DNA from: Nonlabens sp. Ci31
GTDB taxonomy: Bacteria; Bacteroidota; Bacteroidia; Flavobacteriales; Flavobacteriaceae
Direction of reading: 5' to 3'
DNA length: 64,000 bases
Assembly (NCBI RefSeq): GCF_012974865.1
Contig: NZ_CP043633.1
Span: 1,869,001-1,933,000, forward strand
The notes beneath the pieces were generated by a model that saw only the letters and a program-made list of their open reading frames with translations, searched no databases and was not told where the DNA came from. The position numbers were made by a program, and so were the translations under genes. Position 1 is the stretch's first letter. Every line of letters begins with the position of its first letter. This document shows, in pieces, positions 46,765 to 55,166 of this stretch.

Positions 46765-48154
46765 TTTCTTGATTTATTAAAAACAATTGTTCTTGTTCGT
46801 TACCATCTATTTCATATAACAATCGTATTTGGGTGTCTATGAGCGCATCGTGATTTGTGGTCATTGTGTTTATTCCATCCTCTTTAAATTGACCGAATTC
46901 TTGATGACACTCATTTGGCCGTGTTCTGTTTTCATAATCTCTATAATATTCCATACACTCAGAATTTGTATAAAATAATCTTACGTTTTCAAGAAGGTTG
47001 GTCGAGTTTTGATCTGTAAAATTTACGGTAACAGGCACACCTTGCGTGATGATAACTTCAGGAAAGCTGTAATCTTGATTATATTGATAGTCTGCAAATG
47101 CAAATACAAAAGAGTGTCTGTAACTAGTATCTTTAAGACGTACAATAAATCCATTATCTCCACTTCTAAAATTTCCTGGAAAGGGATCAAATACGCTAAG
47201 TCCAGTTTCTAAAACTACAGCATCAAACGCGCCATTATCATCGGTGATTGAAGTGCCAAGTAAAAGGTTGTTTTGAACGGCTAGAATTTCTATTTCTTTG
47301 TTGATCAGCGGTTGGCCTGAGGTGTTGATTATGTTACCTTGAACGTAGGCTCGATTTTGAGGGCTATATACTGCGGCAGGAGAAGAATTTCCTGTACTAC
47401 AGGAGATTAGAGTACATATAATCAGGACGAATATGAAACAAAAAGCGGCTTTTTTCACGAGTGAGCATTTTTTAAATAACGAAACTGTGGTTTGGATATT
47501 GTTCTTAGAATGCCTTTTAGCTAGTTCCGTCTCAATATCAGCTAGTGAGAATCCTTTTGCTTTTAATAAAACTAGGTAATGGTACATCAAGTCGCCAGCC
47601 TCATAGATAAAGTCTTCTTCTTTACCGTTAATGGCGTCTATAACTGTTTCAACCGCTTCTTCGCCTACTTTTTGAGCGACTTTATTAATACCTTTTTGAA
47701 TCAAAGAATAGGTGTATGATCCCTCTACTTTGTCATCAATGCGCTGGTGGATTATTTTTTCTAAGTCGTTGATGGTAAATTTGCTTTTCTGGCTGTCGGC
47801 AGGCGTGGCGTCAAAGCGAGAGAAATTCTCCTTATCTAAACCATCTTTAGCCGCATCGAAGCAACTTACCGCACCTGTATGACAGGTAGGTCCGTGAGCG
47901 TTTGCTTTTATGAGAATAGTGTCTTGATCACAGTCTATTTTAATATCCACCACATCGAGAAAGTTGTTAGAGGATTCTCCTTTTGTCCAAAGTCTTTGCT
48001 TGCTGCGCGAGAAGAAAGTTACTCTCTTTTCAATTTTAGTTTTTTCAAAAGCTTCTTCATTCATATAACCCAGCATGAGTATCATATGTGTTGTTGCATC
48101 CTGTATGATTACTGGTAGTAATCCGTTTTCTTCTTTATTCCAGTCTAATTTCAT
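46739..48154 (-). CDS. hisIE: HisIE bifunctional histidine enzyme, running in frame into a lipoprotein
   Basis: One open frame of ~471 residues. The first ~218 residues are HisIE: the phosphoribosyl-AMP cyclohydrolase part (residues 5-110, with HGPTCHTGAVSCF) and the phosphoribosyl-ATP pyrophosphatase part (~127-218, GEEAVETVIDAINGKEEDFIYEAGDLMYHYL). The family should end near AKRHSK; here it continues 15 residues to a perfect lipoprotein signal (VKKAAFCFIFVLIICTLISC). A ~220-residue tail with a CarboxypepD_reg-like repeat (AYVQGNIINTSGQPLINKEIEILA) follows. A GTG at 47458 would start the lipoprotein alone. Last his gene of the operon. Whether this is a true fusion, a lost stop or a sequence error cannot be told here. 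Confidence 0.85.
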   Translation of the reverse strand: MKLDWNKEENGLLPVIIQDATTHMILMLGYMNEEAFEKTKIEKRVTFFSRSKQRLWTKGESSNNFLDVVDIKIDCDQDTILIKANAHGPTCHTGAVSCFDAAKDGLDKENFSRFDATPADSQKSKFTINDLEKIIHQRIDDKVEGSYTYSLIQKGINKVAQKVGEEAVETVIDAINGKEEDFIYEAGDLMYHYLVLLKAKGFSLADIETELAKRHSKNNIQTTVSLFKKCSLVKKAAFCFIFVLIICTLISCSTGNSSPAAVYSPQNRAYVQGNIINTSGQPLINKEIEILAVQNNLLLGTSITDDNGAFDAVVLETGLSVFDPFPGNFRSGDNGFIVRLKDTSYRHSFVFAFADYQYNQDYSFPEVIITQGVPVTVNFTDQNSTNLLENVRLFYTNSECMEYYRDYENRTRPNECHQEFGQFKEDGINTMTTNHDALIDTQIRLLYEIDGNEQEQLFLINQENAVFTINY

Positions 48155-48160
48155 AAGCAC

Positions 48161-48354
48161 TAGTTCTGCGCAAGTGGAAACCTTTCCATTCCCACCGCAA
48201 TGTTTTTAATATCGTTTCTCAAGCCGTAACATAACGCTGCTCGTTAAGCCGTCGCAGGACGGCCTCGGATTTGTTTTCCCCGCAAACGGAAATCTTTAAT
48301 TCTTATCGCAAACTAAGTTTCTAAGTCCGCAGGAATCCTATCGCAAGTCCAGCT
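48161..48354. other. Spacer between hisIE and the hisF remnant
   Basis: No gene. It contains a hairpin GCCGTCGCAGGACGGC at 48248-48263 that belongs to a family also found at 50764-50787 and 52674-52695. Confidence 0.6.
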
Positions 48355-49144
48355 TCAACTAATGTTTTTCAATTCAGGAACCGGCAATTCACCAAAAATG
48401 AAAAATACTCGCTGCAAGTCCAGCGCTCGCTTCTGTATCTTTAAAAAGCTCTTCAAAATGAGCAGCTGTCCCGCCGCCGCCAGAAGCGATTACAGGAATG
48501 TTTAATTTTCTGGAAATCACATCAGTCAATGCTAATGCAAATCCGTTTTTAGTGCCGTCATGGTCCATACTGGTTAACAATATTTCACCAGCGCCCAGAC
48601 GTTCTATTTCTTCACACCAGGCGATAGTTTCTAACTCTGTTTCCACTCGTCCACCGGCGACAAAACTTTATTAATCGTCAAGGCGTCCTCCTGTGCTGAG
48701 CTCTGTCGAAGTAAGGAAGGCGTTGACTTATCATTTATCTCGATTCGTTTTGTATCCACAGCAACCACAACACACTGACTTCCCAACTCTGCCGCTAGTT
48801 CACTGATTAACTCAGGTCGTTTTACGGCAGCGCTGTTAATGGCAATTTTATCAGCTCCAGCTTTAATAATTTCCTTAGCTAGTGCCACGTCATTAATGCC
48901 GCCACCTACTGTAAATGGGATATTCAAAACAGCGGCTATTTCTTTTACCAATGGTACGAGTGTATCTCGTTTTTCAATAGTTGCTGTAATATCGAGGAAA
49001 ACACAACTCATCAGCTCCTTGATCTGCATATTGCTGAGCAAGCGCTACGGGATCACCAGCATCTCTTAACCCAACAAAGTTGATTCCTTTTACAGTGCGT
49101 CCATCCTTGATATCAAGGCATGGTATGATTCTTTTTTTTAGCAT
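48355..49144 (-). pseudogene. hisF: hisF (imidazole glycerol phosphate synthase cyclase subunit) with three frameshifts
   Basis: From the ATG at 49144 the family sequence is complete if read across three single-base shifts. First frame: [20 protein letters not shown]...ADQGADEL; a shift near 48996 (one extra base) leads to [19 protein letters not shown] shift near 48663 (one missing base) leads to [19 protein letters not shown] shift near 48396 (one extra base) leads to GELPVPELKNIS with a stop at 48355. All three are in short homopolymers. It also carries ~20 extra residues ([15 protein letters not shown]) coded by a CTGAG..CTGTCGAAG element. HisF pairs with HisH to make the imidazole ring; if truly broken the strain would lack histidine synthesis, so sequence error is a serious alternative. 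Confidence 0.8.
48694..48713. repeat. Degenerate CTGAG..TGTCGAAG repeat inside hisF
   Basis: TGCTGAGCTCTGTCGAAGTA, related to the elements at 35718-35736, 51147-51167 and 51232-51252, lies in an insertion relative to the normal HisF sequence. Confidence 0.6.
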
Positions 49145-49408
49145 AATTCTCCGCTTAGGCTGAAATCTCTTCAGATCTATCACCTACATTTAATTTATTT
49201 TCTTACTCTTCGATCAGTTCCTAAAAGGAAGCTCTTTTTAATTCAACAACTACGACTCAAATGTTCAATTATCATTCCGCTACAACGCGGAATCGCCTAG
49301 TTCTATCTCCATCTCTTTCAATTTCCTTTCCCAACCTAAAGAGTCTGAGCTTTAATTTCTTTACTCAAAATCCTATTGGCTCTGATTTAGTTTATCAAAA
49401 GGATTATT
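49145..49408. other. Spacer between hisF and the GNAT remnant
   Basis: No supported gene. Small inverted repeats such as TTCCTAAAAGGAA (~49218) and CCGCTACAACGCGG (~49278) are present. Confidence 0.5.
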
Positions 49409-49942
49409 TTAATCTCTTTTTCCATTCTTCTTCCAATATTCCAACTCATAATGATCACTCCATCCACTTTTTAGAGGCAAATTCTTTCTTGTATTCCTTC
49501 TACTACAAAACCACATTTTTCTAGTACTCTTTTTGATGCGTGATTCTCAACAGCACATCCAGCTTCAACTCTATAAAGTTGGTATGCTTCAAAACAAGCT
49601 TTAAAAGTCTCTGAACGGTCTCGGTAGCATAACTTTATTCCAGAATTTAAGATAAAACTTCATCCACAATTCTGCCTTAGCATATTTTTTAGAGCTCCAT
49701 ATAATACTACAAATCCCAATAAAACCTTCTGTGTCTTTCAATTTGATAGAGTAGGTGGCTTTAGTTACTGTTTTTTTATTCTGATCTTTGACGGCCTCAT
49801 CTAGTAACTGCTGAGAGACTGTAATACTTTCAGGTATTCCCATGGTATTGAATTGATCTACCTCAGTTATGATATGCAAGGCATGAAATTCTTGTAGATC
49901 ACTTGCTTTTAGGAGTTGATATGTCAAATGTTCACTATACAA
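49409..49942 (-). pseudogene. GNAT acetyltransferase (RimJ/RimL type) with three frameshifts, inside the his operon
   Basis: The start at 49942 overlaps the hisA stop. The N-terminal part is intact ([22 protein letters not shown]...AELWMKFYLKFWNK). Family sequence then switches frame near 49633 (one missing G: GYATETVQRLLK), near 49605 (one missing A: ACFEAYQLYRVEAGCAVENHASKRVLEKCGF) and near 49485 (one missing T: LPLKSGWSDHYELEYWKK) before TAA at 49409-49411. The rebuilt protein is ~178 residues, normal for GNATs that acetylate amines or protein N-termini. All lesions are single-base losses in homopolymers, without any internal stop substitution. Confidence 0.8.
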
Positions 49943-50648
49943 AGGCTCTTAGTTCTTGAAAGGATATCCTACCTTCATAAAAAGCTTTACCAACTATGGC
50001 TCCTTCACAACCCATATCGAGCAAGCGATGTAAATCATCCACCACTGCAACGCCACCAGAGGCTATTAACTTGACAGGAGCTGTTTTAAGAATCTCTGTG
50101 TAAAGATGATAACTAGGACCAGCAAGCATGCCGTCTTTTGCAATATCGGTACAAATAATGTATTCGATTCCTTTTTTGTTCCATTCGGTAATAAAGGAAA
50201 CAACTTCTAACTCACTACTTTCTAACCAACCATGTGTTGCTATCATGCCTTCCTTTGCATCAGCACCCAGGATAATTTTATCACTTCCATAGTTGGAAAT
50301 CCATCCTTCAAACTTAGCAGCATCTTTAACTGCAATACTGCCTCCAGTAACTTGTTTTGCACCGCTTTCAAATACCACTTTGATATCTTCATCGGTTTTT
50401 ACACCACCGCCAAAATCAACCTGCAAGCCGGTCTGTCCCGCGATACGTTCTAATATTTTCCAATTAACCACATGACTGCTTTTGGCACCATCCAGATCTA
50501 CAAGGTGCAGGTGTTTAATTCCGTTGGCCTCAAATTCTTTAGCTACCTCAAGTGGGTCTTCATTATAAACCGTTTTTTTATTGTAATCACCTTGTGAAAG
50601 GCGTACGCATTTTCCGTCTATGATATCTATTGCTGGTATTATTCTCAT
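49935..50648 (-). CDS. hisA: HisA, ProFAR isomerase
   Basis: 237 residues from the ATG at 50648 ([22 protein letters not shown]); an upstream in-frame ATG at 50711 adds unrelated residues. TIM-barrel motifs are intact: [47 protein letters not shown] and [13 protein letters not shown]. It isomerises the ProFAR intermediate of histidine synthesis. It lies between hisH and the GNAT gene; the hisH-hisA spacer of ~260 bases is filled with hairpin-like sequence. Confidence 0.95.
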   Translation of the reverse strand: MRIIPAIDIIDGKCVRLSQGDYNKKTVYNEDPLEVAKEFEANGIKHLHLVDLDGAKSSHVVNWKILERIAGQTGLQVDFGGGVKTDEDIKVVFESGAKQVTGGSIAVKDAAKFEGWISNYGSDKIILGADAKEGMIATHGWLESSELEVVSFITEWNKKGIEYIICTDIAKDGMLAGPSYHLYTEILKTAPVKLIASGGVAVVDDLHRLLDMGCEGAIVGKAFYEGRISFQELRAFV

Positions 50649-50908
50649 ATTTATTCTTCGTGCAGGTGGAGATCTATTTGATTCCAGCAACTGCGACTGA
50701 TTTAGCCCCATTGTCCCGCGGACATTTCCCTAAAGGGGAAAATTAACAGGGTATTTTTTTTCTTGTCAAGCCATCGCAAGACAGCTTCTATTTAAATGAA
50801 TCTCCGGCTTCTTTCGGTTTTTTTTCCAACCCTAAAGGGTGAAAACCTCAGCATTTATAATCTCAAAATCCAGTACTTGAACCAGCCAGATTCCTGTCTA
50901 CTTAGAAA
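50649..50908. other. Spacer between hisA and hisH
   Basis: About 260 bases without a gene. It holds TTTCCCTAAAGGGGAAA (~50727), CCCTAAAGGG (~50832) and GTCAAGCC....ACAGCTT (50764-50787), the last related to hairpins at 48242-48264 and 52674-52695. Confidence 0.5.
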
Positions 50909-51565
50909 TTATAATTCTATAAAATTCTTCAATATCTGTTCTCCTATTCCAGCACTTTTCTCTGGGTGAAACTGCGTCGCATAAAAATTATCTTTTTGCA
51001 ATACACTGCTATAAGGCAAGATATAATCACAAGCCGCAACTGTATTCTCACAAAGCTCCGCATAATAAGAATGCACATAATACACATCATCACTCGGCTG
51101 AAGATGAGTTAAGAGTTTGGAGTTATGAGTTATAAGTTTGTCTGGATCCTTCGACTGGTTCAGGACATCGCTTGGAACTTCAAATTCTGAGCTTAAAATA
51201 TTCCATCCCATGTGAGGTACTTTTTCACCCAGCCCTGAGGTTCTCGAAGGGCGGAACAACTTTACATAAGTATCAAAAATTCCAAGACAATCGGTATCGC
51301 CTTCTTCACTGTGAAGGCACATCAATTGCATTCCAAGACAAATACCCAATACTGGTTGTTTTAGTTCTTTTAAAACTTTGTCCAGTCCGCGTTCCCGCAA
51401 GTATTTCATGGCCGTTCCTGCTTCGCCTACGCCAGGAAAGATCACCTTGTCTGCCGCCTGTAATTCTGCCGGATCATCGGTCACTTTGTTTTCAATCCCC
51501 AAGCGATTCAGTGCGTTAGTTACACTACCTATATTACCCGCATTATATTTTACAATCGCAATCAT
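50909..51565 (-). CDS. hisH: HisH, glutamine amidotransferase subunit of IGP synthase
   Basis: 218 residues, about 20 more than usual. The class I amidotransferase triad is present: Cys in [11 protein letters not shown] and His/Glu in [11 protein letters not shown]. The extra length lies between [10 protein letters not shown] and [10 protein letters not shown] ([21 protein letters not shown] and on), where normal HisH has a short loop. This segment is coded by repeats at 51147-51167 and AGAGTTTGGAGTTATGAGTT-like sequence; another repeat at 51232-51252 codes for [10 protein letters not shown]. HisH supplies ammonia to HisF. It overlaps hisB by 4 bases. Confidence 0.94.
   Translation of the reverse strand: MIAIVKYNAGNIGSVTNALNRLGIENKVTDDPAELQAADKVIFPGVGEAGTAMKYLRERGLDKVLKELKQPVLGICLGMQLMCLHSEEGDTDCLGIFDTYVKLFRPSRTSGLGEKVPHMGWNILSSEFEVPSDVLNQSKDPDKLITHNSKLLTHLQPSDDVYYVHSYYAELCENTVAACDYILPYSSVLQKDNFYATQFHPEKSAGIGEQILKNFIEL
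51147..51167. repeat. CCTTCGACTGGTTCAGG element inside hisH
   Basis: Imperfect inverted repeat related to CCCTTCGA..TCAGGG elements; codes part of the extra loop of HisH. Confidence 0.65.
51232..51252. repeat. CCCTGAGGTTCTCGAAGGG element inside hisH
   Basis: Second copy of the same repeat class in hisH, in the opposite orientation to the one at 51147-51167. Confidence 0.65.
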
Positions 51566-52671
51566 AAAGTTCCTTTTGTGCTAGGTAATTTACCATCACC
51601 GGTTTGTTTTATTGCCATTTTTATGGCTTTGGCAAATGCTTTAAAAAGTGATTCAATTTTGTGATGTTCGTTATCTCCTTCCACTTTCATGTTCAGGTTG
51701 CATTTTGCCGCATCACTAAAGGATTTAAAGAAGTGAAAGAATAATTCTGTAGGCATATCACCCACATATTCGCGTTTAAAATCGGCTTCCCAAACAATCC
51801 ATGGTCGTCCACCGAAGTCTATGCCCACTTGTGCTAGCGAGTCGTCCATAGGTAGTAAAAAGCCATATCTATTGATTCCTTTTTTGGAGGATAACGCTTT
51901 CGCGAAAGCGTCACCTAAAGCAATCGCCGTATCTTCTATAGTGTGGTGTTCATCAATTTCTAAATCGCCTTTAACCTTGATGTCTAAATCCAAAGAACCG
52001 TGTCGCTGCAACTGCTCCAACATGTGGTCGTAGAATTTTAATCCGGTATCAATAGTTCCATTTCCAGAGCCGTCTAGATTTAAAACGATATTGATATCGG
52101 TTTCATTGGTTTTGCGACTTACCCTTACTTTACGAGGTTGCCCGCGTAGAAAAAGGAAAATCTCTTTCCAAGACTCCGTTTTTAAAACGACTAGGTCATC
52201 TTCAAATTCAGAGTCATCAGTAATTGATGGCAACTGAATTCCTTTACAACCTAAATTTTTTGCCAGCTGCATATCGCTGTTGCGATCGCCGATAACAAAA
52301 CTATTCTCCAGGTCATAATCACCTTTTATATAAGGAGACATTAAACCGGTTTGCGGTTTGCGAGTAGGCGCATTTTGTTCAGGGAAAGAACGATCTATCA
52401 ATACCTCACTAAAATGGATGCCCTCATTTGCTAAGACATTCATCATTAAATTATGAACTGGCCAGAACGTATCTTCAGGAAAACTATCAGTTCCCAAACC
52501 ATCTTGATTGGTTACCATTACGAGCTCATAATCCAGTTCTCTAGCGATACGGTGTAACTGCGTAATCGCCATAGGCAAGAACTCCAGCTTCTCATAACTA
52601 TCCAGCTGATAATCTACTGGTGGCTCTTTTACAATCGTACCGTCTCGGTCTATAAATAATACTTTTTTCAT
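51562..52671 (-). CDS. hisB: HisB, bifunctional histidinol-phosphatase/IGP dehydratase
   Basis: 369 residues with two domains. Residues ~1-165 form a HAD phosphatase (FIDRDGTIV with Asp8 and Asp10; [23 protein letters not shown]). Residues ~175-369 form imidazoleglycerol-phosphate dehydratase, with metal-binding His motifs ([29 protein letters not shown]). The two activities act before and after HisC. The CGCTTTCGCGAAAGCG palindrome at 51895-51910 codes AFAKA directly after the HHTIED motif. It overlaps hisH by 4 bases; ~40 bases separate it from hisC. Confidence 0.96.
   Translation of the reverse strand: MKKVLFIDRDGTIVKEPPVDYQLDSYEKLEFLPMAITQLHRIARELDYELVMVTNQDGLGTDSFPEDTFWPVHNLMMNVLANEGIHFSEVLIDRSFPEQNAPTRKPQTGLMSPYIKGDYDLENSFVIGDRNSDMQLAKNLGCKGIQLPSITDDSEFEDDLVVLKTESWKEIFLFLRGQPRKVRVSRKTNETDINIVLNLDGSGNGTIDTGLKFYDHMLEQLQRHGSLDLDIKVKGDLEIDEHHTIEDTAIALGDAFAKALSSKKGINRYGFLLPMDDSLAQVGIDFGGRPWIVWEADFKREYVGDMPTELFFHFFKSFSDAAKCNLNMKVEGDNEHHKIESLFKAFAKAIKMAIKQTGDGKLPSTKGTL
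51895..51910. repeat. Dispersed palindrome CGCTTTCGCGAAAGCG (copy 9)
   Basis: Inside hisB, read as AFAKA. Confidence 0.9.
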
Positions 52672-52673
52672 AG

Positions 52674-52695
52674 GTCAAGCCGTTATGGAACGGCT
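52674..52695. repeat. Hairpin AAGCCGTTATGGAACGGCT between hisC and hisB
   Basis: Stem AGCCGTT/AACGGCT with a 4-base loop, preceded by GTCA. Related to hairpins at 48242-48264 and 50764-50787 in other his-operon spacers. Confidence 0.65.
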
Positions 52696-52710
52696 CCAGT
52701 TTTAATTATT

Positions 52711-53871
52711 CTAATTCTTTTTAAATGTTCTAAGCGTTTTTATCACTTCTTCACATTCTCTTCTCGTCCCTACAGTAAACCTCAATGTGTCTGCTATCTG
52801 ACTGCTGCGATTACGTATGATTACATCATTATCACGCAAGTAATTATATACGTCAGTAGCTTGATCTACTTGAGCTAATAAGAAGTTTGCTTCACTAGGA
52901 TAAACCTTTTTGATAAAGTCAAAACTGTTCAAATGCGCTGCAAGAAATTCTCTATTGATGACAATTTCCTTAATTTCGTTTTCTGTCTTTTCTGTTTGTA
53001 ATAAAGCTTCAAGAACCGCTCTCTGTGAGAGTTCATTTACATTATAGGGAGGCTTTGTTCTATTGAATAGCTCGATTATTTCTGGTGACGCAAATGCAAA
53101 ACCAACTCTTGCACCAGCAAGTCCATATGCTTTAGACATGGTTTGTAGCACCACTAGATTGGGGTAATCTTCTAATCGATTGATAAAACTGATATGCTCT
53201 GTGAAATCGTGATAGGCCTCATCAACGACTACAATACCTTTAAAAGCACCAAATAATTGATCTAATTTGCGTTGATTATTTAGCATTTCAGCTTCAAACT
53301 CTGGTGCAAATGGCATGTCCATCATTCCTCCACGAGTGTAATTTTGTGCTTGCCAGTCGTGCTTTAAATCGGCTTTAAGAAGTGCATTTCCTGTAGGGTT
53401 ATTAGGAGAACAAATCCATAGTAATTTTGCGTTTGTAAAAGCAGCACTCTTCATGATCCCGTCAAGATCCAGTTCAAATGATTTACCTAAATCAATTTTC
53501 ACTACCTCTATATTGTTAATTGCAGCACTCACTTCATACATTCCATAAGTAGGTGGGCAGGTAATCACCCTGTCTTTTCCAGGTTCACAGAAAATACGGT
53601 ATAATAAATCAATGGCCTCATCACTACCATTACCAACAAAAATTTGGTTGGCAGGAAGGTTTTTTTGTTTTGCGAGTTCTTCTTTAATCAAAGACTGCAT
53701 TGGGTCTGGATACCGATTCAAATCTCCTTTAGGATTCTCATTGGCATCCAGTAAAGTCAAATTATTTTTACCACTACCATACAGGTCAAATTCACTACGT
53801 GCACTGGAGTATGGCTGCAGATTCCAGATGTTAGATCTTACTATGGACTTTAATTTAAATTCTGAACTCAT
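52711..53871 (-). CDS. hisC: HisC, histidinol-phosphate aminotransferase
   Basis: 386 residues, ~35 more than usual. Landmarks: LTLLDANENPKGDLNRYPDP, FVGNGSDEAIDLLYRIF, ICSPNNPTGN, VVVDEAYHDF and the PLP-lysine region TMSKAYGLAGARVGFAF. The extra residues lie between NPTGN and GIVVVDEAY (KHDWQAQNYTRGGMMDMPFA and on). The insertion is in frame and has ordinary composition. The enzyme transfers an amino group to imidazole acetol phosphate. The ATG overlaps the hisD stop. Confidence 0.95.
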   Translation of the reverse strand: MSSEFKLKSIVRSNIWNLQPYSSARSEFDLYGSGKNNLTLLDANENPKGDLNRYPDPMQSLIKEELAKQKNLPANQIFVGNGSDEAIDLLYRIFCEPGKDRVITCPPTYGMYEVSAAINNIEVVKIDLGKSFELDLDGIMKSAAFTNAKLLWICSPNNPTGNALLKADLKHDWQAQNYTRGGMMDMPFAPEFEAEMLNNQRKLDQLFGAFKGIVVVDEAYHDFTEHISFINRLEDYPNLVVLQTMSKAYGLAGARVGFAFASPEIIELFNRTKPPYNVNELSQRAVLEALLQTEKTENEIKEIVINREFLAAHLNSFDFIKKVYPSEANFLLAQVDQATDVYNYLRDNDVIIRNRSSQIADTLRFTVGTRRECEEVIKTLRTFKKN

Positions 53872-55166
53872 AAATCTGAATTCTTAACTGTTTTCAACCT
53901 CAAACTCACCGCATTTTTATGTGCGTCAAGTCCTTCGGCAGCCGCCATTTGCTCAACAGCTGGGCCTAAGTTTTTTATACCTTGAGCGGTTGCTTTTTGA
54001 TAGGTCACCTTATTGACAAAGCTATCAACAGACACTCCACTGTAATTACGTGCATATCCATAAGTAGGAAGGGTATGGTTGGTACCGCTGGCATAATCTC
54101 CTAAACTTTCACAGGTATATGAACCTATAAAAATCGAACCAGCTACTTGAATTTGCTCCGCTACTTCGTCAGCATTTATCGTATTTATAATCAAGTGCTC
54201 TGGCGCATAGGCATCAGACCAATTGATGCACTCTTCCATGTTTTCTAAAACGATAGTCTTGCTGTTCTCTATAGCCTTTTCTGCAGTTTGCTTTCGCGAA
54301 AGCGTGCTTAATTGGATTTCTAATGCGTCATTCACAGCCTCGCTTAAGCTTAGGGAATCTGTTAAAAGGATGACCTGAGAATCTGGTCCATGTTCTGCTT
54401 GGGCAAGAAGGTCTGAAGCTACAAAAGCGGGATTTGCATCCTTGTCAGCGATGATCAAAACCTCTGATGGTCCAGCAGGCATATCGATGGCTACACCTTG
54501 TTGTTGAGCGAGTTCTTTAGCTCTGGTGACAAAGGCATTTCCAGGTCCGAAAATCTTATCCACTGCAGGAATACTTTCCGTTCCATAAGTCATTGCAGCG
54601 ATCGCTTGTGCTCCACCAGCTTTATAGATTTCAGTTACTCCACAAAGGTTTGCGGTGTACAATACAGCGGCATGGATAGCGCCATTAGCATCTGTTGGAC
54701 TGCATAAAACCACCTTTTTGTTACCAGCTATTTTTGCAGGAATAGCCAGCATTAATACCGTTGAAAAAAGAGGAGCAGAGCCACCAGGGATATACAAACC
54801 TACTTTTTGAATAGGTAAAGATTTTCTCCAGCAAGTCATTCCGGGCATGGTTTCTATGACCGGATAATCCTTGGTGTAATTAGCTTCGTGAAATTTGTAT
54901 ATATTTTGATAAGCAATTTGAATGGCTGCTTTCAATTCTGGAGCAATTTGTTCGCCTGCTTTTTGAATTTCTTTTTCAGTAACTCGGAGAACAGTAAGTG
55001 TTGCTTTATCAAATTTCTCTGCAAAAGCAAATAAGGCTTGGTCACCATTATCTTTTACCAATTGAATGATGTCTTGTACAGCAGTCTCCACATGAGCACG
55101 CTCTTGTTGAGGGCGTTCTAATAACTGCTGTTGTTGCGAACTGTCTGGATTAGAAATAATTTTCAT
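53868..55166 (-). CDS. hisD: HisD, histidinol dehydrogenase
   Basis: 432 residues. Conserved stretches are intact: VGLYIPGGSAPLFSTVLMLAIPAKIAG, YKAGGAQAIAAMTYGTESIPAVDKIFGPGN, AGPSEVLIIAD, LLAQAEHGPDSQ and the C-terminal ASGTNHTLPT. It carries out the last two oxidation steps to histidine with NAD+ and zinc. The palindrome GCTTTCGCGAAAGC at 54290-54303 is read as LSRK in a surface-like segment (QLSTLSRKQTAEKA). It overlaps hisG by one base and hisC by four. Confidence 0.96.
   Translation of the reverse strand: MKIISNPDSSQQQQLLERPQQERAHVETAVQDIIQLVKDNGDQALFAFAEKFDKATLTVLRVTEKEIQKAGEQIAPELKAAIQIAYQNIYKFHEANYTKDYPVIETMPGMTCWRKSLPIQKVGLYIPGGSAPLFSTVLMLAIPAKIAGNKKVVLCSPTDANGAIHAAVLYTANLCGVTEIYKAGGAQAIAAMTYGTESIPAVDKIFGPGNAFVTRAKELAQQQGVAIDMPAGPSEVLIIADKDANPAFVASDLLAQAEHGPDSQVILLTDSLSLSEAVNDALEIQLSTLSRKQTAEKAIENSKTIVLENMEECINWSDAYAPEHLIINTINADEVAEQIQVAGSIFIGSYTCESLGDYASGTNHTLPTYGYARNYSGVSVDSFVNKVTYQKATAQGIKNLGPAVEQMAAAEGLDAHKNAVSLRLKTVKNSDL
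54290..54303. repeat. Dispersed palindrome GCTTTCGCGAAAGC (copy 10)
   Basis: Inside hisD, read as LSRK. Confidence 0.9.

Noticed and set aside
49261..49524. An 87-residue plus-strand frame rich in Ser and Phe
   Set aside because: It is antisense to the GNAT remnant and spacer, with no family match and low-complexity composition.
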